Shown: positions 8,525-18,095 of the stretch, piece after piece | Numbering within the stretch: the stretch's first letter is position 1 | Layout of the letters: every line of letters begins with the position of its first letter | The notes under the pieces: generated by a model | What the model was told of the DNA's origin: nothing | The model's database searches: none | The model's input: only the letters and a program-made list of their open reading frames with translations | Made by a program: the position numbers and the translations under genes | Source of the DNA: Patescibacteria group bacterium | GTDB lineage: Bacteria; Patescibacteriota; Microgenomatia; UBA8517 | Length of the DNA stretch: 63,163 nucleotides | NCBI GenBank assembly: GCA_035549555.1 | Contig: DASZQR010000004.1 | Span: forward strand, 1-63,163 | Reading direction: 5' to 3'

Positions 8525-9499
8525 ATGTTTGCCTACATAATACGTCGCATTTTATATGCCATCCCGATCTTAATCGGTGTGAATTTAATTACCTTTATAC
8601 TATTTTTTATGGTCAATAGCCCGGATGATATGGCTCGCTTTCAGTTGGGACAAAAATATGTCACACCGGCCGCCATTGCACAATGGAAGCATGCCAATGG
8701 CTATGACCAACCTTTGTTTTTTAATGCACAAGCGGCTGGTGTTGGCCACTTGACCCAGACTTTGTTTTTTAAAAAATCATTGGGACTGTTTGCCTTTAAT
8801 TTTGGTGTATCACAACGTGGTCGTGATATTGGTCAGGATATTCGCCAGCGCATGTGGCCAAGTCTGGCTTTAGCCATTCCCAGTCTATTCATTGGATTGA
8901 TAGTTAATATCACTCTGGCGTTGTTCATCACATTTTTTCGCGGTAGTTACTTGGATATCTGGGGAGTCGGCGCTTGTGTACTGTTAATGTCTATATCTGG
9001 GCTATTTTATATTATTGGCGGGCAGTATCTATTTGCTAAAGTACTAAAAATAACCCCAATTTCTGGCTACTTGGGAGGGCTTTCAGCGATTAAATTTTTG
9101 CTACTTCCGGTGGCGGTCAGTGTCATAGCGGGTATAGGCGCAGGTGTACGCTGGTATCGCACGATTTTTTTAGAAGAAATTGGCAAAGATTATGTGCGGA
9201 CGGCACGTGCTAAAGGCTTGGGAGAAAATGTTGTGTTATTTCGACATGTGCTGAAAAATGGCATGATCCCCATATTAACTGGCGTAGTCGTGATTATTCC
9301 AACATTGTTTATGGGTAGTTTAATCATGGAGTCTTTTTTTGGTATTCCAGGGTTAGGGAGTTATACCATTGACGCCATTTCCCAACAGGATTTTGAGATT
9401 GTGCGGGTGATGGTATTTTTAGGAACTTTGTTTTATGTGGTGGGATTAATATTGACGGATATTTCTTATACTTTGGTAGACCCGCGGGTGAAGTTTTAA
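8525..9499 (+). CDS. ABC peptide transporter permease, OppB/YejB type
   Basis: A 324-residue inner-membrane permease with six or so hydrophobic segments. The start FAYIIRRILYAIPILIGVNL is typical of DppB/OppB proteins. The EAA loop is seen at residues about 225-250 (DYVRTARAKGLGENVVLFRHVLKNG), which contacts the ATPase. The end (DISYTLVDPRVKF) matches the family's DPRxR/K close. AAGGA precedes the ATG. It lies 24 bases after the binding protein gene and 10 bases before the next permease gene, so all three are one operon. Confidence 0.9.
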   Translation: MFAYIIRRILYAIPILIGVNLITFILFFMVNSPDDMARFQLGQKYVTPAAIAQWKHANGYDQPLFFNAQAAGVGHLTQTLFFKKSLGLFAFNFGVSQRGRDIGQDIRQRMWPSLALAIPSLFIGLIVNITLALFITFFRGSYLDIWGVGACVLLMSISGLFYIIGGQYLFAKVLKITPISGYLGGLSAIKFLLLPVAVSVIAGIGAGVRWYRTIFLEEIGKDYVRTARAKGLGENVVLFRHVLKNGMIPILTGVVVIIPTLFMGSLIMESFFGIPGLGSYTIDAISQQDFEIVRVMVFLGTLFYVVGLILTDISYTLVDPRVKF

Positions 9500-9509
9500 G
9501 GATTAATAC

Positions 9510-10853
9510 ATGCATTTCCAACTTGCACTTTTATGGACTGACATACTTATTTATATCCTGGCGTTAGCTTGCATGTTGTTTGGTATTTTCGCTTGGCGAA
9601 ATCCTTTGCTGCGTGAATCCTGGCGGATTGTATTGCAGAGGCCTTTGGCCATGGTGGCGCTGGTGGTTTTAATCGCCTATAGCCTAATTGGGTTATTGGA
9701 TTCTGTGCACTTTCATCCAGCATTGCCGGTGGTATCTCTTGGTCAGGTCTTTTATTCCAGTCGTGTAGAAAGTCTATTCGACGTGTTAATCAGTCCGTTG
9801 GGTCAGCGAGAGGAGCAAACTTATACTGCGCCATTTGCCATTGCTGCGGTGCATCCGTCTGGGTATTTGATTAAGGCATTGTTTGCAGCTGTTTTAAAGG
9901 CACTGGTCATTTGGGTGTTGTTGGCGCAATTTTTCGTACTGTGCTCAGCAGTAGGTGCAAAGCAAAAAGTCAGCAAACAATTCGTTTTGATGTTACGTGG
10001 TAAGACAGTTATCGCCTGGCGGAGTATTTTTATCACAATGGCACTGGTGCTGTTGGTGGTATTTATTAGTTTAGCATTATCTACGATCTATCATGTCATG
10101 GGTACAGACAAAGTAGGGCAGGATGTTTTTTATCAAACACTGAAAAGTATTCGTACGGGTTTATTGATAGGGACATTGACAACATTATTTATGCTGCCGT
10201 TTTCTATTTTTTTTGGCACGATAGCGGGCTATTTCGGCGGTTGGATTGATGATGCGGTGCAGTATATTTATATTACGTTAAGTTCCATTCCCGGAGTGTT
10301 GTTGATTACTGCGGCGATACTATCATTGCAGATTTTTATTAAAGATCATCCGAGCTTATTTCCTAATTTGGCGGTGCGTGCGGATGCACGCTTGCTGATT
10401 TTGTGCGCTATTTTGGGTGTTACCAGCTGGACAGATCTCTGTCGGTTGTTACGTGGTGAAACCTTAAAATTGCGGCAAATAGATTTTTCGCAAGCGGCGG
10501 TGGTGATGGGAGTGTCGCATTATAAAATTATTCTCAAACATATTCTGCCGAACGTGATGCATATCATTTTAATTACCGTGGTTTTGAATTTTAGTGCATT
10601 GGTGCTGGCTGAGGCGGTTTTATCTTATGTTGGCGTGGGTGTAGATCCATCGACGATCAGTTGGGGTAATATGATTAATAGTGCGCGTTTGGAGTTGGCG
10701 CGCGAGCCGGTGGTGTGGTGGCCGTTGTGTGCAGCGTTTATTTTTATGTTTATGCTGGTGTTTTGTGCGAATATTTTTGCAGATGCGGTGCGGGATGCGT
10801 TTGATCCGAGATTGCGTGGTGTTTTAAAAAGAAGTATCAGCTTGAGGATTTAA
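9510..10853 (+). CDS. ABC peptide transporter permease, OppC/YejE type
   Basis: A 447-residue permease, longer than typical DppC proteins because of an extra N-terminal hydrophobic part and a large periplasmic stretch, as in YejE-like proteins. The EAA loop (FSQAAVVMGVSHYKIILKHI, near residue 335) and the later AEAVLSYVGVGVDPSTISWG (near residue 370) are characteristic of this family. The C-terminal DAVRDAFDPRLRG is conserved. AAGGA precedes the start. Works with the permease upstream and the ATPase directly downstream. Confidence 0.9.
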   Translation: MHFQLALLWTDILIYILALACMLFGIFAWRNPLLRESWRIVLQRPLAMVALVVLIAYSLIGLLDSVHFHPALPVVSLGQVFYSSRVESLFDVLISPLGQREEQTYTAPFAIAAVHPSGYLIKALFAAVLKALVIWVLLAQFFVLCSAVGAKQKVSKQFVLMLRGKTVIAWRSIFITMALVLLVVFISLALSTIYHVMGTDKVGQDVFYQTLKSIRTGLLIGTLTTLFMLPFSIFFGTIAGYFGGWIDDAVQYIYITLSSIPGVLLITAAILSLQIFIKDHPSLFPNLAVRADARLLILCAILGVTSWTDLCRLLRGETLKLRQIDFSQAAVVMGVSHYKIILKHILPNVMHIILITVVLNFSALVLAEAVLSYVGVGVDPSTISWGNMINSARLELAREPVVWWPLCAAFIFMFMLVFCANIFADAVRDAFDPRLRGVLKRSISLRI

Positions 10854-10854
10854 A

Positions 10855-12537
10855 GTGGATTTTCAAAAAACCCACGAATTAAAAACAGAAAATTTACTGA
10901 CCGTAAAAAACTTAACGATTCGTTTTTCTACGACATCAGAAGAATTTGTTGCGGTAGATAATGCCAGTTTTTCTTTGAGGCGTGGTGAAACCTTGGCATT
11001 AGTTGGCGAATCTGGCAGTGGTAAATCGTTAACAGCGCTAGCTATTTTGCAACTGCTGCCGGGTAACGCACGAATGACGATGCATAGTCAAATTTTTTTA
11101 GCGGGGCAAAAAACATTAAACGCACCAATCCAAGATTTGCTCTCGTTACCGGAAGTGGCATTGCGTAAAATTCGTGGTCGGCGTGTAGGAATTATTTTTC
11201 AAGAAGCCAGCACTGCGTTAAATCCAGTACTGACCATTGGTGAGCAGATCAATGAAGTATTGCGTCGTCATTTTAAATTACCGCGTGGTGTACGCCGTCA
11301 GCGTATGCTCACCTTGCTGGCGAAAGTAGGTATTACTGATCCTGTGCGTTGTTCTGCATCCTACAGTTATGAACTGTCTGGTGGACAGCGGCAACGTGCC
11401 ATGATTGCCATGGCATTGGCTGGCGAGCCGGATTTATTAATTGCCGATGAGCCGACCACGGCATTAGATGTGACCTTGCAAGCGCAGGTGCTGCAATTGT
11501 TGCGAGAAATACAGCGCAATACGGGTATGGGATTGTTATTTATTACGCATGATCTGGGGATTGTTTACCAGATTGCCGATCAGGTTGCAGTGATTCATGC
11601 CGGCAAAATTGTCGAGCAGGCGAGCGTGGCGACTTTTTTTAAAGCACCCCAGCATCCTTATAGTCGACGGTTATTTGCAGCCTTGCCGAGTTGGGAAAAT
11701 CGTGTAGATAAAAACGTATTTTTGACTGCTGAGAAAGCGAACCCCTTATTATCTATTCATAGTTTAAAAGTTTATTTCCCGATTAAAAAAGGGATTTTTC
11801 AGCGAACGGTGGATTATGTGAAGGCAGTGCAGGACGTTAGTTTTAATGTGCGAGGCGCAGAGACTTTTGCTTTAGTGGGAGAATCGGGTTGCGGTAAGAC
11901 CACGATTGCTAAAGCCGTGTCACGTTTGGTGCAGCCTATGGCGGGGCAAGTGATGTTTCTTAATCAAGATTTAGTGCATTTGCAGCACGCCTCTTTGAAT
12001 CAATTGCGCGGTGATTTGCAGATGATTTTTCAGGATCCTTATGCTTCGATGGATCCGCGTATGCATATTGGCGGAATCATTGCAGAAGGTATGTTGGCGA
12101 GAAAAATGGCTAGCAGTTTGGCTGAATGTTATCCTGTTATTAGAGAATTGTTACAGCGTGTCGGTTTGGCACCTGATTGTATTGAACGTTTTCCACATGA
12201 ATTTTCCGGTGGGCAGCGCCAGCGAATTTGTATTGCGCGTGCCTTGGCAATGCGTCCTAAGCTGATTATTTGTGATGAACCGACGAGTGCCTTGGATGTG
12301 GTGGTGCAGATGGATATTTTAAAATTATTGCAAAGCCTGCAGCAGGAGTTAGGATTATCATATTTGTTGATTACGCATAATTTTGCGGTGGTGGCTTATC
12401 TGGCACATCATGTGGCGGTGATGCATCAAGGTAGGATTATTGAACAAGGGGGAGTGGAGCAGGTGTTGTTTCAGCCTAAAGAAGATTATACGCGGCAGTT
12501 ATTGGCTGCTGTTCCTCGGGTGGGTAGTGTGATTTAA
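10855..12537 (+). CDS. ABC peptide transporter ATPase with two fused nucleotide-binding domains (YejF-like)
   Basis: A 560-residue protein with two complete ABC ATPase domains. First domain: Walker A GESGSGKS (residue about 55), signature LSGGQRQR (about 175), Walker B LLIADEP (about 195). Second: Walker A GESGCGKT (about 345), signature FSGGQRQR (about 450), Walker B LIICDEP. This is the DppD-DppF type fusion seen in YejF and GsiA. Translation starts at GTG one base after the stop of the permease gene, so the two are coupled. It ends the importer operon. Confidence 0.92.
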   Translation: MDFQKTHELKTENLLTVKNLTIRFSTTSEEFVAVDNASFSLRRGETLALVGESGSGKSLTALAILQLLPGNARMTMHSQIFLAGQKTLNAPIQDLLSLPEVALRKIRGRRVGIIFQEASTALNPVLTIGEQINEVLRRHFKLPRGVRRQRMLTLLAKVGITDPVRCSASYSYELSGGQRQRAMIAMALAGEPDLLIADEPTTALDVTLQAQVLQLLREIQRNTGMGLLFITHDLGIVYQIADQVAVIHAGKIVEQASVATFFKAPQHPYSRRLFAALPSWENRVDKNVFLTAEKANPLLSIHSLKVYFPIKKGIFQRTVDYVKAVQDVSFNVRGAETFALVGESGCGKTTIAKAVSRLVQPMAGQVMFLNQDLVHLQHASLNQLRGDLQMIFQDPYASMDPRMHIGGIIAEGMLARKMASSLAECYPVIRELLQRVGLAPDCIERFPHEFSGGQRQRICIARALAMRPKLIICDEPTSALDVVVQMDILKLLQSLQQELGLSYLLITHNFAVVAYLAHHVAVMHQGRIIEQGGVEQVLFQPKEDYTRQLLAAVPRVGSVI

Positions 12538-12684
12538 GGTTTTGTTCTTAGACAAGCTCTAAGTATCCTGTCATTACGGTATTGTTGTTTTGTAAATTAT
12601 AATTTAGTTTGTAGATCATCGAGATAACAAACTTTTATTTATGACTACAATAATGCCGTAAAACAAATTGAGGAGGAAGATAAG

Positions 12685-12973
12685 ATGAAAATTAATTATG
12701 TGACCACCGCTGAGCAGATTGGCAGACGAGAAGGTTACCAGGAAGGGTTGGCAACAGGGTTTGCAAGAGGGTTTGCAGGAGGGATTGCAGGAAGGATTAC
12801 AAACAGGATTCTTACAAGGAGAGGTTGCTTTATTAATCCGTATACTAGAACATCGTTTTCACATTATCCCTCCAGAATATTTAATCCGTATTAATCAAGC
12901 TCATGCAAATACGCTACTGCTTTGGGCTGAACGTGTACTTGATGTTGCTACTTTAACTGAAGTGTTTGCCTAG
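12685..12973 (+). pseudogene. Relic of an Rpn/YhgA-type PD-(D/E)XK nuclease (C-terminal tail), frameshifted
   Basis: A frame starting with TTAEQIGRREGYQEG at 12,685 passes into the next frame, WQQGLQEGLQEGLQEGLQTG and then a normal-looking tail ending ATLTEVFA at 12,973. The join needs the removal of one base near 12,748 (gggttgg). The TAEQIG...GLQEGLQ repeat tail is typical of the Rpn/DUF4351 family of recombination-promoting nuclease/transposase-like proteins common in Legionellales. The catalytic N-terminal domain is missing. Either short frame alone would be meaningless, so I call it a decayed fragment. Confidence 0.65.
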
Positions 12974-12979
12974 GGTCTG

Positions 12980-13022
12980 TTGTCAATTAGGCGCAAAACG
13001 ACGTAACAGGGCTAATTGACAA
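12980..13022. repeat. 11-bp perfect inverted repeat (stem-loop)
   Basis: ttgtcaattag (12,980-12,990) and ctaattgacaa (13,012-13,022) are exact inverted copies around a 21-base loop. There is no T-tract right after it, so it is more likely the end of a decayed mobile element than a terminator. The neighbouring ctagggtctgtt also occurs, inverted, at about 25,870 in island 1. Confidence 0.5.
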
Positions 13023-13115
13023 AACATTTAGCACTATAAAATTTTATCTAATTCTTTTTTTCAAAAATCTAGGAATTTACAAATTAGGCTTATTTCTTCA
13101 AGGGCTAAACCCATC

Positions 13116-14180
13116 ATGGAACCAGAAATTTTATTCACCGAACTTGCTGGCCGGCATGGCCATATGGGTGAAATTATTCTTAACCGTCCCAAAATGTTAA
13201 ATGCATTGACTGAGAGCATGTGCATTGCTATGCATGCGAAGTTGCACGAGTGGGAGCAGGCTAGTCATATTAAAGCCATTGTGATTCGTGGCGCGGGAGA
13301 GCGAGCATTTTGTGCCGGTGGTGATATTCGTGCTGTCTACGCGTTGCGGGAGCAACCGGAATTGGCACAGCAATTTTTCTGGCATGAATACCGATTGAAT
13401 CATTGCATTTATCATTTGCAAAAACCGTATATCGCTTTGCTCGATGGTCTGACGATGGGCGGTGGTGCTGGTTTGTCTATCAATGGCCGCTTTCGTATTG
13501 CTACTGAAAAATTAACATTCGCTATGCCGGAAACGGGCATAGGATTTTTTCCTGATGTCGGCGGCAGTTATTTTTTACCACGTTGCCGTGATTACATCGG
13601 TTGGTATTTGGCGTTGACTGGAACTGTGATTACTGCTGTGGATGCACTTTTTGCTGGCATAGTTGATATTAGAATTGAAAGCAAGCATCTGTCTGAATTA
13701 TTGCAAGAGTTGCTTGCTGTGCCATGGGATGACGCTGATCTGAATGCAACTGTACAGCAGGTGATTAAGCTTTTTGCTTTACCATTTAGTCCATCTGAAT
13801 TATCAGAATATGCCCCGATTATTAAGCAATGTTTCTCGCAATCTTCAATTGAAGCGATACTCGTCGCTCTGAAGCAATATCACGAACCTTGGGCGCATGA
13901 AACGATGCAAATTTTGGCTACACGTTCGCCATTGAGTTTAAAAGTCGTGATGGAGCAATTACGTCGTGGTGCGCAATTGGATTTTGATGAGTGTATGCGT
14001 ATGGAATACCGCATAACTCAACATTTTTTGCAAACAGCGGATTTTTTTGAAGGCGTGCGGGCAGCGGTGATTGATAAAGATCGCAAGCCGCATTGGCAGC
14101 CAGGTGATTTGGCTGCGGTGACGGCAGAGCAGGTGGCAGGATTTTTTACAACATTAAAGAAAGAATTGAATTTTAAGTAA
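13116..14180 (+). CDS. Enoyl-CoA hydratase/isomerase family protein, probable 3-hydroxyisobutyryl-CoA hydrolase
   Basis: A 354-residue crotonase-fold protein. The oxyanion-hole segments are ERAFCAGGDIRAVY (about residue 65) and DGLTMGGGAGLSINGRFRIA (about 110), followed by MPETGIGFFPDVGGSYFLPR. The GDIRAVY and FPDVGGSY words, and a length near 350 rather than 260, are characteristic of the 3-hydroxyisobutyryl-CoA hydrolase branch (valine catabolism). Single gene; its 3' end overlaps the 3' end of the convergent unknown gene by 8 bases. The exact acyl-CoA substrate is inferred from the subfamily. Confidence 0.85.
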   Translation: MEPEILFTELAGRHGHMGEIILNRPKMLNALTESMCIAMHAKLHEWEQASHIKAIVIRGAGERAFCAGGDIRAVYALREQPELAQQFFWHEYRLNHCIYHLQKPYIALLDGLTMGGGAGLSINGRFRIATEKLTFAMPETGIGFFPDVGGSYFLPRCRDYIGWYLALTGTVITAVDALFAGIVDIRIESKHLSELLQELLAVPWDDADLNATVQQVIKLFALPFSPSELSEYAPIIKQCFSQSSIEAILVALKQYHEPWAHETMQILATRSPLSLKVVMEQLRRGAQLDFDECMRMEYRITQHFLQTADFFEGVRAAVIDKDRKPHWQPGDLAAVTAEQVAGFFTTLKKELNFK

Positions 14181-14877
14181 ATTGATGAAAATCTTCTTCT
14201 GTTGTTGTAGATATTGCCTCTTTAGGTTTTTCTAATGCATCATCATCATCGTCCAAAACTAGAACAGATTTACCAAAAAAATCAGATAAGCTGGCAGGAC
14301 TGCGTGGGAAATTTTTGCGAGATAATGTTGTATAATCGCGAGTAAGCATAGTTTCAAGTTCTGTGATCCTACTCTGTTCTAAAGCAAGATTTTTTAAAAC
14401 ATCGTTACTTTGTCTAACGATTTCTTTAGCTATTTTTCCTAATTCTCGATTTTTAATAGATAAATCACTAATGCTTTTTCTTAGAGCATAAATTTGCTTT
14501 ACTAAATAATTTTGCAAGGATCTTAAATTTTTAATTTTATTTAAACTGTTATCCATGTCATTGAGATTTTTACTCGTGTCTTCGTTTTGAGTAGTAACTC
14601 TTTGAGTAACAAATTTTTTGTAATCAGATGTTAATAATTCTTGAAGTTTCTTGATTCTAGTTAGCATAAATTCCAGAAATTGGAAATAAAATAATACCCC
14701 ATCTTCGTAACTGAGTTCAGTTGATTCAGTATTTGTGGTATCGGGTTTGATATCATGATTATTTTTTGATGAATTTGATTTATTTTGTAATCCTTCTAGA
14801 ATAGAGCCAATATGCGCTATTTGTAGTTCTTTTATATATTGAGAGCTCTCTGCTTGTTTTTTTTCTTCGCCAGCCAT
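14173..14877 (-). CDS. Hypothetical coiled-coil protein
   Basis: About 234 residues from the ATG at 14,877, which has a GGAG site 9 bases upstream. A longer frame to 14,970 exists but overlaps gltX and lacks a good ribosome site. The protein is hydrophilic and helical with long Leu/Ile/Lys/Glu/Asn heptads between residues about 60 and 190. The C-terminal end is acidic (LDDDDDALEKPKEAISTTTEED). No family recognised. It could be a further secreted effector like the other orphan coiled-coil proteins here, but no PmrA-type box is seen; it follows gltX by 31 bases and may be cotranscribed with it. Confidence 0.6.
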   Translation of the reverse strand: MAGEEKKQAESSQYIKELQIAHIGSILEGLQNKSNSSKNNHDIKPDTTNTESTELSYEDGVLFYFQFLEFMLTRIKKLQELLTSDYKKFVTQRVTTQNEDTSKNLNDMDNSLNKIKNLRSLQNYLVKQIYALRKSISDLSIKNRELGKIAKEIVRQSNDVLKNLALEQSRITELETMLTRDYTTLSRKNFPRSPASLSDFFGKSVLVLDDDDDALEKPKEAISTTTEEDFHQFT

Positions 14878-14908
14878 GTTACATACTCCAGAAATTTTAT
14901 GTTTATAA

Positions 14909-16312
14909 TTATTTTTTATTAATGAATGTAGCTGCTTTGTCAAGTCGTTCCAAAACTTTGGTTTTTCCAAGTAATTCTAATGTGGTATCAATCGGTGGTG
15001 AGACTGTGTCGCCGGTTACTGCCACGCGTAATGGTTGTGCGACTTTACCCAACGCTGATCCGGTTAAGTTATCAGCGACTTTTTGCACGGCAACGTGTAG
15101 AGAAATTTTATCCCAAGTAGTGAGGTTTTTAAATTGTTCTGACAATGCTGCCAGAATTGGTGCAGTTTCAGAAGTGAGATTTTTTGCTGCTGCCTGAGGT
15201 GCGTAATTTTCAAAATTTTGATAAAAAAATCGGCTCTTAGCAGCTATTTCTGCCAGGGTTTTGCAACGCTCGCTCTGTGATGTGACTAAGACACTTAATG
15301 CGGGTCCTTGCGACACATCAATTCCGAGTTTTTCCATATGCCAGGCTAAATGTTCTGCTACGTATTCTGGATTCAACGTTTTTATATAATATTGATTTAA
15401 CCATAATAGTTTTTCTGGATTGAAAGCGCCGGGGGCGCGATTGATATCATGCAGATCAAATAATTCGACCATTTCTGGGCGTGAAAAAATTTCCTGGTCA
15501 CCGTGTGACCAACCCAGGCGTACTAAGTAATTGAGCAGTGCTTCTGGCAGATAGCCTTCATCGCGGTACTGCATCACGCTGACAGCGCCATGCCGTTTAG
15601 ATAGTCTTTTACCGTCAGCGCCCAAAATCATAGGCACATGCGCATATAATGGCACAGTGGCGCCTAGTGCTTTGAGAATGTTAATTTGTCGGGGCGTATT
15701 ATTGATATGATCGTCACCGCGGATCACATGAGTAATGGCCATATCCCAGTCATCGACCACTACTGTGAAATTGTAAGTTGGGGTACCGTCAGTTCGAGAA
15801 ATGATTAGGTCATCGAGTTCACGATTGTTAAAACTGAGCAAGCCGCGTACCTGATCGTCAAAAGTGACAGTGCCATCATCAGGATTGCGAAAACGCACGA
15901 CAAAAGGCTGATTGCTTGACGCGGACGTCAATTCACGGCAATGGCCATCGTAGCGAGGTTTTTCTTTATTGGCGAGCTGGGTTTCGCGCAGTGTTTCCAG
16001 GCGTTCTTTAGTGCAATAGCAACGGTAAGCCTTGCCTTCAGCTAAGAGTTGTTGTATCACAGCGTGATAGCGATCAAAACGTTGGGTTTGATAGAATGGA
16101 CCTTCTTGGTAGTCGAGATTTAGCCAGGACATGGCGTCGAGGATGGCCGTAACGGATTCTGGGGTAGAGCGTTCTAGGTCGGTGTCTTCTATGCGTAAAA
16201 TGAAAGTACCTTGATGTTTATGAGCATATAGCCAGCAATATAGGGCGGTGCGTGCCCCGCCAATATGGAGATAACCGGTAGGGCTGGGGGCGAATCGGGT
16301 GCGGACAGTCAT
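14909..16312 (-). CDS. gltX: Glutamate--tRNA ligase
   Basis: A 467-residue class I aminoacyl-tRNA synthetase of normal length. The HIGH motif is [10 protein letters not shown] (residue about 17) and the KMSKS motif is KRLSKRHG (about 240). The Cys-x-Cys (YRCYCTKE, about residue 100) and the later YDGHCRE form the zinc site found in canonical bacterial GluRS. Opening [18 protein letters not shown] is diagnostic. It charges tRNA-Glu in the cytoplasm and also provides the precursor for tetrapyrroles via GluTR. No sign of damage. Confidence 0.97.
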   Translation of the reverse strand: MTVRTRFAPSPTGYLHIGGARTALYCWLYAHKHQGTFILRIEDTDLERSTPESVTAILDAMSWLNLDYQEGPFYQTQRFDRYHAVIQQLLAEGKAYRCYCTKERLETLRETQLANKEKPRYDGHCRELTSASSNQPFVVRFRNPDDGTVTFDDQVRGLLSFNNRELDDLIISRTDGTPTYNFTVVVDDWDMAITHVIRGDDHINNTPRQINILKALGATVPLYAHVPMILGADGKRLSKRHGAVSVMQYRDEGYLPEALLNYLVRLGWSHGDQEIFSRPEMVELFDLHDINRAPGAFNPEKLLWLNQYYIKTLNPEYVAEHLAWHMEKLGIDVSQGPALSVLVTSQSERCKTLAEIAAKSRFFYQNFENYAPQAAAKNLTSETAPILAALSEQFKNLTTWDKISLHVAVQKVADNLTGSALGKVAQPLRVAVTGDTVSPPIDTTLELLGKTKVLERLDKAATFINKK

Positions 16313-16364
16313 AGTTTTTTCTCTTTAATTGAAGAATGTATATAATAACATAATCAAATAATGG

Positions 16365-16739
16365 ATGATTAAGACCATGCTATTTAGATTTATTGTTAAG
16401 GATATTAAACGCACGTGGCTGGCCGTTCAGTACTCATTTGCTGGGTTCCGGTCAGTTTGGCAAGCGCAGTGGGCATTTCGCTGGGAATTGTTGTTATGCG
16501 TTATTGGTATGCCAATGGCATTCTGTTTTGGTAAAACAGCAATAAATAAGGCGGTATTAATCGCGGTATTGATTCTGTTATTGATTGTAGAAATTCTGAA
16601 TTCAGCGCTGGAAACGGTGGTAGATCGGATTGGCTTTGAGCATCACACATTATCAGGACGTGCTAAGGATTTGGGATCGGCAGCAGTATTTTTAGCGGCG
16701 GTGAATGTTGTAGTCGTCTGGTTGATTGTTCTAATATAA
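16365..16739 (+). CDS. dgkA: Diacylglycerol kinase (prokaryotic, membrane)
   Basis: A 124-residue protein with three hydrophobic segments. The family signature ILNSALETVVDRIG (near residue 85) and RAKDLGSAAVFLA (near 105) are intact; these hold the catalytic Glu and metal ligands. It phosphorylates diacylglycerol to phosphatidate at the inner membrane. Divergent from gltX with about 50 bases between starts. The first ATG (16,365) is used here; an ATG four codons later is also possible. Confidence 0.93.
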   Translation: MIKTMLFRFIVKDIKRTWLAVQYSFAGFRSVWQAQWAFRWELLLCVIGMPMAFCFGKTAINKAVLIAVLILLLIVEILNSALETVVDRIGFEHHTLSGRAKDLGSAAVFLAAVNVVVVWLIVLI

Positions 16740-16784
16740 TCGTAAATTTTAGTCCTGATTTGTTTGTAGTGCTGTTTTGTGCTT

Positions 16785-17330
16785 TTAAACCATGGTAGGG
16801 GAGTTGGAAAGTGGATCTGAGTTTGCTATATGAGAAATAATCTCATATTGATTCTGTTCAATATTGGAATTTATAGCTACCGGTTTTTCATCCGTTGGCG
16901 GTACAAAAAACGAAATAGAATTCTGTCTACTTCGGGCTTTAGTTTCTTTTAAATCTTGTAGGTCTACTAGTATGCAATCTTCATCTGGATGTTCTATAGC
17001 TGTTTCATTGGTTCCTATGGAAAAATCTTCTTTTGCATCCAAAGGAATATTCTCAATCCCGTTATCCGAGGGGGTAGCTACAGAAGTTGGAGGATCAATC
17101 ACTAAATGCTGAATACCGGCAGGACGAGTAGCTCTAATTATTTTAATGCCACAAAATGCCAAGCATAACATAACACCTCCTGCTGCAATTTCAAGGCCTG
17201 CGCTCAGTTTGTTGGTTTCGCCTAGCTGAGGATGATTCCGCATTGCCATCGAGCCGGTTATGACAAGGATGGCTCCCAGTGGAAATGTTAATGCCACGCC
17301 TAACTTTATTTTCTCTCGAACTCTTTGCAT
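16785..17330 (-). CDS. Hypothetical protein with two N-terminal membrane segments, PmrA-box controlled
   Basis: A 181-residue protein. Two hydrophobic segments (residues about 10-28 and 45-66, GLEIAAGGVMLCLAFCGIKI) are followed by a long polar, acidic tail of about 115 residues ending NSDPLSNSPTMV. No family recognised. A very good PmrA-type tandem repeat lies 65-84 bases upstream of the start. Small two-TM proteins with polar tails are common among Legionella and Coxiella effectors that insert in host membranes, so this is a candidate effector. That role is inference. Confidence 0.6.
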   Translation of the reverse strand: MQRVREKIKLGVALTFPLGAILVITGSMAMRNHPQLGETNKLSAGLEIAAGGVMLCLAFCGIKIIRATRPAGIQHLVIDPPTSVATPSDNGIENIPLDAKEDFSIGTNETAIEHPDEDCILVDLQDLKETKARSRQNSISFFVPPTDEKPVAINSNIEQNQYEIISHIANSDPLSNSPTMV

Positions 17331-17394
17331 TTTGCGCTACCTTTATGGGTGTATGAATTTTACGTTTCATATATTTCCAATAGAGTAGCTGGGC

Positions 17395-17414
17395 AAAATT
17401 AACCGAATATTAAC
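17395..17414 (-). promoter_or_regulatory. PmrA-box-like tandem repeat
   Basis: On the minus strand: GTTAATATT-CG-GTTAATTTT. Half-sites match cTTAATatT at 8 and 7 of 9 positions with a 2-base spacer. A -10-like tctatt starts about 10 bases after the second half-site. Spacing to the start codon (about 65 bases) is close to that of the site at 6239-6258. Confidence 0.6.
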
Positions 17415-17505
17415 ATGTCTATAAAAATTTTTTAATTCTAGTAGTGCGAGGAATTTTTTCAGAATTACTTCTTCATGATGTGTTTCATGTGTAAGGTTCA
17501 CGAAG

Positions 17506-17913
17506 TCATTTTTTCGAGGTATCAGTCAGATGAAATGGATAAGGTAAAAATTCACGTAACGGGGCAGACAGTTGAATGCCCTGAGTTGTTGCCAGATGAA
17601 TCATAGTATGCTCTGTTGCAAATTCATAAATCAGTTGTCTGCAAGCACCGCAGGGAGTGCAAAGATTGTCTGTTGGACTTAAAATCAGGATTTCCTGAAT
17701 GTGACGTTCACCGCCAGCAACCATAGTGCCAATGGCATTGGCTTCAGCGCATTGAGTAAGTCCATAAGCTGCGTTTTCCACATTGCATCCGCTAAAGTAC
17801 TGCTCTGTATCCGTTCTGATAACAGCTGCGACTTGGAAATGACTATAAGGGGCATAAGCGTTTTGAATCACCGCTTTGGCATGATTGAGCAGGATTTGGG
17901 TGGTGTCAGACAT
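17506..17913 (-). CDS. cdd: Cytidine deaminase
   Basis: A 135-residue protein of the homotetrameric cytidine deaminase type. The zinc motif is complete: CAEANAIG (residue about 54, with the catalytic Glu) and PCGACRQ (about 87). AYAPYSHFQVAAVIRT near the start and SGCNVENAAYG are also conserved. It deaminates cytidine and deoxycytidine in pyrimidine salvage. Single gene next to the tRNA-Val that marks the start of the islands, so it is the last resident gene before the insertion site. Confidence 0.95.
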   Translation of the reverse strand: MSDTTQILLNHAKAVIQNAYAPYSHFQVAAVIRTDTEQYFSGCNVENAAYGLTQCAEANAIGTMVAGGERHIQEILILSPTDNLCTPCGACRQLIYEFATEHTMIHLATTQGIQLSAPLREFLPYPFHLTDTSKK

Positions 17914-18020
17914 ACGGTGTTTCCGAGTAGAGTGTTAAAGTATTTAGTTTATCAGAAAATATGCGAGGTGGCATTGACCTGTTTAGATTAAAATTTTAAC
18001 ATACTCACCCATCTTTAAAT

Positions 18021-18095
18021 GGGCGATTAGCTCAGCGGGAGAGCACTGCCTTCACACGGCAGGGGTCAGTGGTTCGATCCCACTATCGCCCACCA
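18021..18095 (+). tRNA. tRNA-Val(CAC)
   Basis: 75 bases with encoded CCA. Acceptor stem gggcgat pairs with atcgccc; the D arm starts agctcagcgggagagc; the anticodon stem ctgcc/ggcag encloses loop ttcacac, giving anticodon CAC at positions 34-36 (Val, GUG codons). T arm is ggttcgatcccac. The gene is intact. Its 3' half is the target of the integration described below; copies of that half recur at 44,265 and 62,518. Confidence 0.93.

Noticed and set aside
12700-12840. Repeats in ggattgcagga-like units as a CRISPR or minisatellite
   Set aside because: The repeat is coding for GLQEG units of an Rpn-type tail; there are no spacers and the units are contiguous.
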